From JALYXI01 sp963795835 (GTDB lineage: Bacteria > Acidobacteriota > Terriglobia > Bryobacterales > Bryobacteraceae), in NCBI GenBank assembly GCA_963795835.1, contig CAWCJC010000008.1, positions 372,001 through 436,000 on the forward strand: a DNA stretch of 64,000 nucleotides, given 5' to 3'. This document shows, piece after piece, positions 18,246-26,915 of this stretch (position 1 is its first letter; each line of letters opens with the position of its first letter). The notes under the pieces are model-generated. The model ran no database searches. It was not told the origin of the DNA and was given only the letters and a program-made list of their open reading frames with translations. A program made the position numbers and the translations under genes.

Positions 18246-19016
18246 CTATTGGATGATGTTGAAGAAAAGAAAGCTGTAAACAACTGGAAGGCTGAAGAGT
18301 TGGGAATCAACGCGGTCGAGGAGGCCGCCGTGGCCGGGAAGGATGGAACCGCTATCCTTTATTCCCGCGCCGCGCTTGATTGCAGACTCGGCCAAGTCAC
18401 CGAATTGTCCGGCGATATTGGCGGCAATCGAGATCGCGATCGCCCACGGGACGGAGGTGGTGGGGATGAAGCGCGGTAAGAAAAGCGCTCCGAAGAGGAC
18501 GGAGACCGCGAGCGACCCCGCCGAACCTTCCCAGGTTTTTCCGGGGCTCACCTGGCTGGCGAGTTTATGTCTGCCGAAGGCGCGGCCGATATAGTAAGCA
18601 CCGGTGTCGCCGATCCAGTTCACGGCGAGCGCGAAAGCGAGCCAGTAGGGGCTGATGTCGCGCAGCAGAAACGCCGTGTTCCACGCCCCATAGACGTAAA
18701 GCAGCCCCATGGATTGCGCGGCGGTCACCGGGAGCACGTGCGCAAGGTCTTCATAACGAAGTGCCAGGGCCAGGGCGAGCAGAGGAAAGGCGGCAAGGGG
18801 AAGATACCACTGGTCGGGGCGCAACAGAAGCATGGCGGTGCCGACGATTACGCCGAGCCACCGCTCCTTCAGTCCGACCTGCGCGATACCGCCGAATTCG
18901 TAGTAACAGATGGCAGCGACCAGCGCGACCACGCCGAAAAAGACACTATACGGTCCGCGAAGAACGACCCATAAGACGGAAGGCGCCAGAACCAGCGCGG
19001 TAAGGAGACGACGCAT
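18246..19016 (-). CDS. cdsA: Phosphatidate cytidylyltransferase (CDP-diglyceride synthase)
   Basis: 256-residue inner-membrane protein with multiple hydrophobic segments. The CDP-diglyceride synthase signatures are all present: NWIGDTGAYYIGRAFGRHKL, VSPGKTWEGSAGSL, and the C-terminal metal-binding pattern KRGAGIKDSGSILPGHGG followed by LLDRVDS. It makes CDP-diacylglycerol from phosphatidate and CTP for phospholipid synthesis. The ATG directly abuts the UppS stop, so the two are translated together, a common arrangement. Confidence 0.95.
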   Translation of the reverse strand: MRRLLTALVLAPSVLWVVLRGPYSVFFGVVALVAAICYYEFGGIAQVGLKERWLGVIVGTAMLLLRPDQWYLPLAAFPLLALALALRYEDLAHVLPVTAAQSMGLLYVYGAWNTAFLLRDISPYWLAFALAVNWIGDTGAYYIGRAFGRHKLASQVSPGKTWEGSAGSLAVSVLFGALFLPRFIPTTSVPWAIAISIAANIAGQFGDLAESAIKRGAGIKDSGSILPGHGGLLDRVDSQLFSLPVVYSFLFFNIIQ

Positions 19017-19802
19017 TTACGAGGAGACGGCTACTTCCTCAACCGCTTCTTCGGCTATCAGTGGCAGGGCGCTCAAGCCTCCGAAGCGGCGTTCGCGCTT
19101 GCCGTATTCACCAATGGCTTTCAGCAGTTCGGCGCGGTTGAAATCAGGCCAAAGAGTTTCGGTGACGTAGAGTTCGGCGTAGGCAATTTGCCACAGAAGA
19201 AAGTTGCTGATGCGCATTTCGCCGGAGGTGCGGATCAGCAGGTCGGGATCGGGGAGAGAGGCGGTGTAAAGATGACGCGCTATGGTCTCTTCGTCCACAC
19301 GAACGGTGGGAAGCCGGCCCTCGCGGCGGGCGCTTTCGAGAATAGAGTTCACGGCATCGACGAGTTCAGCGCGTCCGCTGTAGTTGATGGCGAGCGTCAG
19401 GCGCATGCCGGTATTGCGCGCTGTTTGCAGGACCACGCTTGAGAGCTCATCCTGCACTTTGGCCGGCAGAAACTCCAGGCGGCCAATTCCCTGCAGGCTG
19501 ATGTTATTTTCCTGAAGAGTATCCAGTTCCTTCTTCAGAAAAATTCGGAGGAGGCGCCAGAGCATGTCGACTTCGGCGCGAGGGCGTTTCCAGTTTTCGA
19601 CCGAGAAGGCATAAAGAGTCAGTGCGCCGACCCCAAGCCGCGCACACGTTTCGACGGTATCGCGAACCGCGTGGACGCCGGCACGGTGGCCGGCAATTCT
19701 GGGGAGCAGGCGGCGGTTTGCCCAGCGTCCGTTTCCGTCCATGATGATGGCGATGTGGGCGGGGATTCGGGCGGGGTCGAGCGAGTCCGGAAGATCGTTC
19801 AT
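19017..19802 (-). CDS. uppS: Isoprenyl (undecaprenyl) diphosphate synthase
   Basis: 261 residues from ATG 19802. The open frame extends far upstream through sequence that is coding on the other strand, but the family begins just before IAIIMDGNGRWANRR, so 19802 is chosen. Catalytic D22 lies in MDGNGRW. Other signatures are GHRAGVHAVRDTV, LTLYAFSVENWKRP, INYSGRAELVDAV and DLLIRTSGEMRISNFLLWQ. The cis-prenyltransferase makes the C55 lipid carrier used for peptidoglycan and exopolysaccharide, which fits the large polysaccharide locus immediately to the right. CdsA follows without a gap. Confidence 0.95.
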   Translation of the reverse strand: MNDLPDSLDPARIPAHIAIIMDGNGRWANRRLLPRIAGHRAGVHAVRDTVETCARLGVGALTLYAFSVENWKRPRAEVDMLWRLLRIFLKKELDTLQENNISLQGIGRLEFLPAKVQDELSSVVLQTARNTGMRLTLAINYSGRAELVDAVNSILESARREGRLPTVRVDEETIARHLYTASLPDPDLLIRTSGEMRISNFLLWQIAYAELYVTETLWPDFNRAELLKAIGEYGKRERRFGGLSALPLIAEEAVEEVAVSS

Positions 19803-19815
19803 GAACGCAACCCAT

Positions 19816-21075
19816 ATGGTACATAATTCGCGCACCTGCCATACTGACGGATTGCGAAAACTGTTCACGGCGGAGCGGCTCACGTCAGCCGCTTTTTTCC
19901 TTTCCTTCGCGAGCGCGGCAACCATTTTGTTGTCGATCGCGGCATCGCAGATTCTTTTGGGGCTGGCGCTGGCGTTGTTGTTGGTCTCCGGCGCCAAACT
20001 GCGTTTGCCACGAATTTGGTTGCCATTAGGGCTATTTCTCCTGGGGACTCTGGCGTCGCTCGCGGCTTCGGACGATCCGATGAACGGCTTACCGCAGGTG
20101 CGCAAGATGTTCGTGTTCAGCATTTTGCTGGTCGTGTTTTCGACGTTTCGCGGCGTAGGGAATGCGCGCCGGTTGGTGCTGGTGTGGGGCGCCATCGGGG
20201 CCTTCGTGGCGAGCCGCGGACTGGTGCAGTTTGCGGGCAAGGTGCAGGAGGCGGCGGCGCAGGGGCTCGACTTTTACGCGTTTTACACGCCGGAGCGGAT
20301 CACGGGATTTATGAGCCACTGGATGACGTTCGCGGGGCAGGAGATGGTGGTGCTGCTGCTGATGGTCGCGTTTTTATTCTTTGCGCCGAGGCCTCGGAAG
20401 GTAGGGGCGTGGGTGTGGGTGGTGTGTACGGTTTTGATTGCGGCGGCTGAGGTCTTGAATGAAACACGGACGGTCTGGCTGGCACTGGGAGTAGCGGGAT
20501 TGTGGCTGCTGTGGAATTGGCGGCGGTTGGCGGCAGTTCTGGTTCCCTTGGTCGCGCTGGGGGCGGTAGCCTTGTCGCCCGGGTCCGTGCACCAGCGATT
20601 CACGTCAATCTTCCGCCCGACGAAAGTGGACTCGAACGATTTCCGCAAGGTCACCCAGGAGACGGGGATTCAGATGATTGAGGCGCATCCATTGCTGGGG
20701 CTGGGGCCAGAGGGCGTGAAAAAGCATTTCATGGAATACGTGCCGGCGAGTGTGCCGCGTCCGCTGCCTTCGGGCTGGTACGGGCACTTGCACAATATTT
20801 ATCTGCAGTATGCGGCGGAGCGGGGGATCCCGACGATGCTGCTGATGATGTGGGTTTTGGGAATGGCTTTGTTCGATTTTTGGTGCGGGTTGCGGATCCT
20901 GCCTGCGGGGCGAAGCAATGAGCGGTTTCTTTTGCAGGGAGCGATTGCAACGGTCATCGCAATCATGGTGAGCGGGGTATTTGAGTTCAACTTAGGGGAT
21001 AGCGAGGTGTTAACGGTATTCCTGGTGACCGTAGCGTTGGGGTATTTAGCGCTTCAAAAACCCGTGACGAACTAG
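19816..21075 (+). CDS. O-antigen ligase/polymerase-like membrane protein
   Basis: About 420 residues with ten or more hydrophobic segments. The Wzy_C/RfaL hallmark is the conserved periplasmic loop (IQMIEAHPLLGLGPEGVKK, then GHLHNIYLQYAAERGIPT). These enzymes polymerise or ligate lipid-linked oligosaccharides in the periplasm. The start is uncertain: ATG 19816 lies only 14 bases from the divergent uppS start, and a TTG at 19849, just before the KLFTAERLTS segment, is also possible. The gene is convergent with, and overlaps by 30 bases, the last gene of the exopolysaccharide operon. A second, related protein is encoded at 23387-24718. Confidence 0.85.
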   Translation: MVHNSRTCHTDGLRKLFTAERLTSAAFFLSFASAATILLSIAASQILLGLALALLLVSGAKLRLPRIWLPLGLFLLGTLASLAASDDPMNGLPQVRKMFVFSILLVVFSTFRGVGNARRLVLVWGAIGAFVASRGLVQFAGKVQEAAAQGLDFYAFYTPERITGFMSHWMTFAGQEMVVLLLMVAFLFFAPRPRKVGAWVWVVCTVLIAAAEVLNETRTVWLALGVAGLWLLWNWRRLAAVLVPLVALGAVALSPGSVHQRFTSIFRPTKVDSNDFRKVTQETGIQMIEAHPLLGLGPEGVKKHFMEYVPASVPRPLPSGWYGHLHNIYLQYAAERGIPTMLLMMWVLGMALFDFWCGLRILPAGRSNERFLLQGAIATVIAIMVSGVFEFNLGDSEVLTVFLVTVALGYLALQKPVTN

Positions 21076-21879
21076 CTGAGGCATTCCTTCTTCCGTAAGC
21101 ATCGGGCGGGTGGGGCCGGCGTAATGTCTGGCTTTCAGGGTGTTCGGATCGATGTTTCGTTCGAAAGAGATCAGATAAGATTCGGGTAAGACGTCCGCAG
21201 TGTTGGTCTCCGCAGCGTGTAAAGCAAGCAGCGTTTGCTCGAGCCACCCTTGGTAGTTGGGGAAGTCTTCGAGGTAGGCGTTACAGCGGGCCAGGTTTAT
21301 GCTTTCCCGGCGGAACTTCATGATTCCCGCGTTGAGTCGGGGGGCGGGCGTAATGCCTTTTGCCTGCTCGACCACATAGTTGCTTTCCGGGTCCTGCTGG
21401 AAGATATGCGGGCCTTCGTAGTTCAATAATTCCTGCGGCTTGTTGAAGAAGAGGACGTCGCTGTCTAAGAGCAGGATGTTTTTGAACGCGCTGAGAATGA
21501 TGTTGTCGGTAAGCTTCTGCGTGTATTGGTTGACTCTTCTGGCTTCGAGCAAATTTGTATAACCGTGAGCTGTAAGGTACGGTTCCACCGCTTCGTCGGC
21601 TTCGGCTTGTTTCACGATTCTGGCGTTGGGGAAGTGGTGGCGGAGAGTCCGCTCTACCTTTGGCGCGGCTTGTCCTTGGATTTGTATGGTGAGCGGGTAT
21701 GTGGCGGCGGAGGCTGCGTAGAAAGACTTGAGCGCCCAGATCGCGCACAGATAGTCGAGGTAGTAGCACATCAGACGGACTTCGGTATCGCCTTCGATGC
21801 CAGTCGCGACTGGGGGAGTCTTGAGGATCTTTCGCCAGAGTCGCCATCTCTGGAAAGCTTTCAGCAGGCCTTCTTTCAT
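21046..21879 (-). CDS. Nucleotide-sugar glycosyltransferase with DxD motif
   Basis: 277 residues from ATG 21879; the frame stays open upstream. The segment NILLLDSDVLFFNKPQEL holds a DSD metal-binding motif of GT-A glycosyltransferases, and LNAGIMKFRRES resembles the acceptor loop of GT8-like enzymes. The N-terminal region MCYYLDYLCAIWALKSFY may form the first Rossmann strand and helix. It probably adds a sugar to the growing repeat unit on the inner membrane. It follows the flippase gene closely and is the last gene of the operon, ending inside the 3' end of the convergent ligase gene. Sugar donor and linkage are unknown. Confidence 0.7.
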   Translation of the reverse strand: MKEGLLKAFQRWRLWRKILKTPPVATGIEGDTEVRLMCYYLDYLCAIWALKSFYAASAATYPLTIQIQGQAAPKVERTLRHHFPNARIVKQAEADEAVEPYLTAHGYTNLLEARRVNQYTQKLTDNIILSAFKNILLLDSDVLFFNKPQELLNYEGPHIFQQDPESNYVVEQAKGITPAPRLNAGIMKFRRESINLARCNAYLEDFPNYQGWLEQTLLALHAAETNTADVLPESYLISFERNIDPNTLKARHYAGPTRPMLTEEGMPQLVRHGFLKR

Positions 21880-21893
21880 GGCTCGCCGCAAGA

Positions 21894-23390
21894 TCACCCA
21901 CCACTGGTGGCGCCGAAGCCGTTCCCGGAAGGGGCGAGTGTATTGATCGAGCGGCTCACGGAAGAACAGCGGCAGCAGGACCGCACCGTAGACGATGCGA
22001 TACCAGCGGGGCTGACACGAAGAGACTGAGCGGAGACAGCCTGAGGAACTGCGCCGCCGCCGCGACGATTGCGAAGCGCCAAAACCATGGGAACAGTGAA
22101 CTGAGCAGTACGGCCCGGCTTACCTTCATTTCGCGCGCCAGGCCCGTCAGGTTCAACGGCACGCTCACCAGGCTGGCTCCAATCAAACTACCCGACCGGT
22201 GCGCCGATCAGGCCAAATGCGCGGATCGCAATCAGGGATGAAGCCAGAGTGACGATGCCATCGGACAGCGTTGTGAGGGAGATCCGTTTTTCCTTTCCGT
22301 AGCAGATGAGCGACGCGACGGTCGTATGGTTCAGATGGCGCACGAGCATTGCGGCCAGCAACAGGCAGGTAAGCGCAAATCCGCCGTATTCGCTTGCGCC
22401 CACCCACCAGGTGACGAAGCGCCCGTTTACTGCTAGAACCACGCAAGCCACCCACCCGCTGGCGATCATCATCACTCTGGTGAGGCTAATCGAAACAACC
22501 AGCAGGCGTGAATAATCGCCCGTAGCTTTGAGTTCGCTGATTGCGGGAGAGGCGGCGTTCATCAAAAGCTGCGGCTGGTTTGAGAGCGCATTCACCAGCT
22601 TGCCGGTTAGGGAATAAACCACAGCTACGGAGGGGCCAAGAATGTAGGTGACCAGCAGCAGGTCCGTACCGCTCAAGAGAGATTGCGCCGTTTGGGCGAC
22701 GCTCAACCAGAAGCCTCTTCGGAAAAAGGTGAAGATTTGAGATCGCTCCAGATGAGGCAGACGGGCCGGAAGGACGTGCGGGAAGTGGCTCCGCAAACGC
22801 AGGAAGGCACTGGCCGAAGTGATGGCCTGAAAAGCGATCCAGCCGACCGCGAGTGAGTTGAGGCCGAAGCCATTCGCGATGAGCGCGACGGAGATGAGGA
22901 CGTTCGCGGCCCAGGCCGCTAGTTGGACGGAACCGAGGAAAGCAAGCTGCTGCAGACCTTCCAGAGTGGCTGTAAGGACGCGCAAGGGGAAAGTGAGGAC
23001 AAACGTCAGCATCACCCAGAACAGTGGCTGCCGCAAAGAGGCCCATTCGGGCTTGATGGTCAGCCAGAGCAGAAACGCGCCGACGGCAACTACTGGTGTT
23101 TGCAGGAGCACGACTCGCGCAGATTGGCCAAGGATCGGCTCGATCTCCGGACTCGCGGCGCCGCCACGCCCGGTCGCATAGGCCACTTCGCGCGGCAGCA
23201 GCGCGACAATGCCTAAGTCCATCAGCATGAGATAGCTGAGCAGTTGTGTTCCTGCGAGCCAGAGGCCGTAATCGTGTTGGCCGAGATGGCGGAGATAGAA
23301 CCGCGCGAGCCATATGCCCGTGAGCATTACCGCGGCTTGGTTGAGGTAAGCGAAACTAAGTCCGCCCAGGAAGCGGCGGCTGCGGCTCAT
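21894..23390 (-). pseudogene. wzx: Wzx-type polysaccharide flippase with frameshifts in its C-terminal part
   Basis: Frame 1 (ATG 23390) gives 400 residues of a polytopic MATE/Wzx-like protein, beginning SRRFLGGLSFAYLNQAAVML and including GTDLLLVTYILG. It stops at 22188 in the middle of a helix, but the next frame continues with SLIGASLVSVPLNLTGLARE and WRFAIVAAAAQFLRL, and a third with WYRIVYGAVLLPLFFRE. Extra bases in CCC 22191-22193 and GGGG 22008-22011 explain both breaks. A third in CCC 21897-21899 would place a TGA at 21894-21896, giving 497 residues in all; this last one is conjecture. The protein would flip the lipid-linked repeat unit. It overlaps the upstream ligase gene by 4 bases. 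Confidence 0.75.
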
Positions 23391-24718
23391 GCGTGGGCCG
23401 GCACTTCGATGAACTCGTAGACTTGCTCAAACTCCTGTTCCGGTTCGGCGCGCTTGCTTGCTACCCAACCAATGCACAGAAAGATCATCGCGCTTTGAGG
23501 GATGGCCGTGAGCAGGCCAATTCCCAGGAGCGCGGTTCCAAAGTATCCCACGCAAACAATCCAGGCCGTGTGTTCCCCCAAGCCCCAAAATTTGCGCACG
23601 GCCGTGAATCGCCGCGTGACGAACCACGCGATGAAGCTGAGCCAGAGGCACAGACCGATGGACGTCTGCTCCAGCAGGATGCGCGCGTATTCGTTCTCAA
23701 GCGAAACGGCTCCGCGCAGACGGTCCTGCAGAAAATAGGGAATGCTGGTGCCCCCGCCGCCCAAGCCGTTGCCGAGAGGATATTTCACCAATACGTCCCA
23801 GAAACCGGTGTTGACGCTACCGCCGATGCGGGTGGAGACGTAGCCTGTATCGGTGAGAGTGGTGATGCGTTGCAGGCGCTCCTGGCTGAGGACGATCGCG
23901 GTAAGCGCGGCAATGGCCATGGCCAGCATCACGCGGGCGCCCGCGGAGATACTGCCGGAGAAGAACGTGCCGAGCACAACGGCGGCGAGAACAAGGGTGT
24001 GGACGCGGCTGGCGGCAGCGAAAACTCCCAGAGTGGCGGCGCCCATGGCACAAACCAGCAACAGGCGGCGCGCAAAAGAGACTCGCGCCATGGCCCAGGC
24101 TCCCAGCAAAAAGGGCAGGCTCAACACCATAGTGCCCGCGTAGGCGTGTGAGCCGCTGAACGGACCGGGGATGCGGGTGGAACGTTCCACGCCCACGTCA
24201 GAACTGCGATAGATGAGGTCGGTGACTTCGTTGCGAGGGAAAAACCGTTCGATTCCGAATACGTATTCGGAAGCAGCGATGGAAAAGGCAATCAGGTTCA
24301 GCACGGCGAGCACGAGGGCGATCCGAGCGAGATCTTTTTGCTTGAGGCGCGCGCCCAGAAGCAGGAAGGGAAGCAGGAAGATGTTTCCGCGCAGGCCGAC
24401 AAGTTCGACCAGCGGGTCTTGGAGCGGCAGGAAGCAGCATCACCAGCGGCCACGCCATGAGCACTAAGGTCCAGAGGCGGATGGAGCGGGTGCGGAGGCG
24501 ATCGGCGAGCAGTCTCGCCCTTGAACAGTTGGGTGAGGTAGAGCGCCAGGACGGCGGAGTCGAAGATGAAGTGCGACGCGGCGCCGGGAAAATTGGCGCG
24601 GAGAATCCCGTAAAAATAGCCGGTGCAAAGGACTGTGGAGATGCCAGCGGACAGGCTGCGGCGGCCCGCAATCGAATGCGAGAACAAACGCGGCGATGCA
24701 GAGCGCGATTCCGATCAT
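23387..24718 (-). pseudogene. O-antigen ligase/polymerase-like protein with three frameshifts
   Basis: The C-terminal 308 residues are in one frame (LNLIAFSIAASEYVFGIERF, SGSHAYAGTMVLSLPFLLGA, VLVKYPLGNGLGGGGTS, LENEYARILLEQTSIGLCLW) and match the Wzy_C ligase/polymerase family. The N-terminal part is spread over three frames: MIGIALCIAAFVLAFDC, then SAGISTVLCTGYFYGILRAN, then RSIRLWTLVLMAWPLVMLLP, then VELVGLRGNIFLLPFLLLGA. Removing one base from each of CCC 24665-24667, CCC 24518-24520 and GG 24430-24431 gives one 442-residue protein, similar in size to the family member at 19816-21075. It overlaps both flanking genes by 4 bases (ATGA), which supports an intact gene in the organism. Confidence 0.8.
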
Positions 24719-25800
24719 GTGGCCTGACTCTCAAGTTTAACTTTCCGCAACAGCTGAGCCAGAGCAGGCAGTTGGCGTTCGGGGCTGCAGAGCAGCGCTG
24801 CGCGGGAGGGTCCGGCGGCGCTCAAGCGGTTGCGCAACTCTGTGTCTGCAAGCAGACGCCGCAGGGCCGAGGCGAGCGCGGCGGGGTCTCCTGGTTCGGT
24901 GAGGATGCCGCAGGTGTCGTCGATAATCTCCGGGGCGGCACCCAGCCGCGTGGTGATAACGGGGAGCCCTGCCGCGAGCGCCTCAATGAAGACGATGCCG
25001 AATGGCTCCGGGCCCAGGTTCGGCTGGCAGAACAAAGATGCCGCGGCAAGCAGCGAGTCTACGTCGGAACGCTGGCCGAGGAAATCGACGCGTTCAGTTA
25101 AGCCAAGCTTGATGGCATAAAGACGCATCTTGGTTTCATAGGCGGTTTCGGAATCCGTCTGCGCGCCGCCGGCGATCGAGCAATGCCAACCCGGCAAGTT
25201 CTTGAGAAGCGCAAGAGCATCCAGAAGAAGCTTGTGGCCCTTCCACGGCTCCATGCGGCTAACTTGCAGGACGGCGCCCGGCGTTTCCGCGCGCGGCTCG
25301 GTACTGACGCTGACCGGGTAGCGCAGAACTTGGCTGGGAGTCTTGGGAAAGAGCTTCGGCGCGGTAGCGACAGTCGCGTTGCTGTTCGCGATCACGATTG
25401 CGGGCGGGGTCAGGCGCGCCCAACGTTCGGTCCAGTGGCGGCCGGTCGCAAAGCCGTGCATCCAAAAAGCCACGGGCGTTCCGGTTTCTCGCAGGACGGG
25501 AGCGAACATAGCGTGGGCCCACGGGAGATGGGTGATGGCAACATCGATCTTCTCCTGTGCAAGAACGGTGCGGAGGGCACGGCGAGCGGCTCGGATGGTG
25601 AAGGGACGGCTGGCTCGCACTTCGCCTAAATAGTCGACAGGGCTGCCCGCCAGGCGGAGCTCCTGGCTAAGGCGGTCCCGAAAGCAGACGGCGAAGTGCG
25701 GGTGCATCTCCGGGGCGTGAGAGCGCTCTCGTGCAAGAGTGACCAGGGCACGTTCCACCCCGCCCCACACTGCTCCGGCGCTGAGGTGCAGAACTCTCAT
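24715..25800 (-). CDS. Glycosyltransferase family 4
   Basis: 361 residues, GT-B fold. The N-terminal domain opens with RVLHLSAGAVWGGVERALVTLA. The C-terminal nucleotide-sugar domain has VLQVSRMEPWKGHKLLLDAL and the GPEPFGIVFIEALAAGLPVI segment containing the family E-x7-E motif. It transfers a sugar from an activated donor to the lipid-linked glycan on the cytoplasmic face. It begins within the last 4 bases of the preceding GT4 gene and ends overlapping the ligase start by 4 bases, so the three are translationally coupled. Donor is unknown; GDP-mannose or a derivative is plausible given gmd in the operon. Confidence 0.9.
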   Translation of the reverse strand: MRVLHLSAGAVWGGVERALVTLARERSHAPEMHPHFAVCFRDRLSQELRLAGSPVDYLGEVRASRPFTIRAARRALRTVLAQEKIDVAITHLPWAHAMFAPVLRETGTPVAFWMHGFATGRHWTERWARLTPPAIVIANSNATVATAPKLFPKTPSQVLRYPVSVSTEPRAETPGAVLQVSRMEPWKGHKLLLDALALLKNLPGWHCSIAGGAQTDSETAYETKMRLYAIKLGLTERVDFLGQRSDVDSLLAAASLFCQPNLGPEPFGIVFIEALAAGLPVITTRLGAAPEIIDDTCGILTEPGDPAALASALRRLLADTELRNRLSAAGPSRAALLCSPERQLPALAQLLRKVKLESQAT

Positions 25801-26915
25801 GTAATGGCCTCATAAAGAGTAATGAACTCGCGGGCCATGCGCTCGGGCTGGAAGTTTCGGGTAGCGGTGACGGCGGCAGCTTGGCCCAATCTGGCGCGCA
25901 GTGCGGGATCCTGAGCCAGGGATAGGATGGCGCGCGCAAGGTCCGCGGGGTCATTCCTCCGGCAGACCACGCCGTCTACGCCGTCGGTAACGAAACTCGC
26001 TGAGGTAGTGACAACGGCGCGTCCCGCAGCCATGGCTTCGGCGATTACCAGCCCGAACGGTTCGGGTTCGGTGGAGGCATGGACAACAATGTCGAGAGCT
26101 TGGGTTTCTGGCGCGGTATCAGGAAGGAAGCCGGTGAACTCGACCCGCGAACCCAGGCCGAGTTGGTTGGTGAGCGCGCGCAGCTCCGCTTCACTCCATT
26201 GGCTGGCGGCGCGCTTGTAGAGCTCGCCGCCAACGATCAAAGCATGCCACGCAAGATCTTTGGGGAGCAGCGCCAAAGCGTGCAGGAATACCGCGTGTCC
26301 TTTCCATCGCGCGAACGTGGCGATGAGGCCAATACGGATTTCGGCGTGGCGTTCATGAGGTAACGGCAGAAAGCGCGAAAGATCGACTGCGTTGACGATG
26401 GTGCGCACCGGGCGGACACAAGCGAAATCTTGCGCGACGGCCGGCGAGATGGCGACCACTTCCGCGGGCTTGGCCGCGCACCATCGAAGCAAAGTCTTCA
26501 TGGCGCGTCGTCGGGAGACAAAGTCGTGAACGTGCCAGATCAGGCGCGCAGTGACGGGACAGGCGAGCGCGCCCAACAGATGCATTTTGAAGCCGTTCGT
26601 CTGGACTATATCGGGCGCGAGCCGGTGGAGCTTTGCGCGAAGCGCGGCGCGATAACGCCACACGGAGGGCAGGGCCTTGATCATGCCCGTGAAGTTCGCG
26701 CCGCCCCAATCACCCAATCCGCCGATTTCGGGGGGCAACGCCAGCACCTCAGCATCGCAGCCCAGGTTGCGAACGGACTCGAGCAGCGGGCCGGAATCTC
26801 CCATGAGAACAGTAAGCTTCCACTCCGGACGCAGACGCCGCAGTTGGCGCAGCAGCAGCAGCAAAATTTGCTCCGCTCCCCCCAAACCGCCCGTGACATT
26901 GAGAAAAACGATCAG
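25797..26915 (-). CDS. Glycosyltransferase family 4, probable CTG start
   Basis: GT-B glycosyltransferase of about 372 residues. The N-terminal strand and glycine loop IVFLNVTGGLGGAEQILLLL lies partly upstream of the first standard start (TTG at 26885), so translation very likely begins earlier. The only suitable codon is CTG at 26915, which overlaps the Wzc stop as CTGA, just as the other junctions in this operon overlap as ATGA. The C-terminal domain has RIGLIATFARWKGHAVFLHA and the donor-binding PEPFGLVIAEAMAAGRAVVT segment. It is probably one of the main-chain glycosyltransferases of the repeat unit; the sugar is unknown. Confidence 0.85.
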   Translation of the reverse strand: MIVFLNVTGGLGGAEQILLLLLRQLRRLRPEWKLTVLMGDSGPLLESVRNLGCDAEVLALPPEIGGLGDWGGANFTGMIKALPSVWRYRAALRAKLHRLAPDIVQTNGFKMHLLGALACPVTARLIWHVHDFVSRRRAMKTLLRWCAAKPAEVVAISPAVAQDFACVRPVRTIVNAVDLSRFLPLPHERHAEIRIGLIATFARWKGHAVFLHALALLPKDLAWHALIVGGELYKRAASQWSEAELRALTNQLGLGSRVEFTGFLPDTAPETQALDIVVHASTEPEPFGLVIAEAMAAGRAVVTTSASFVTDGVDGVVCRRNDPADLARAILSLAQDPALRARLGQAAAVTATRNFQPERMAREFITLYEAIT

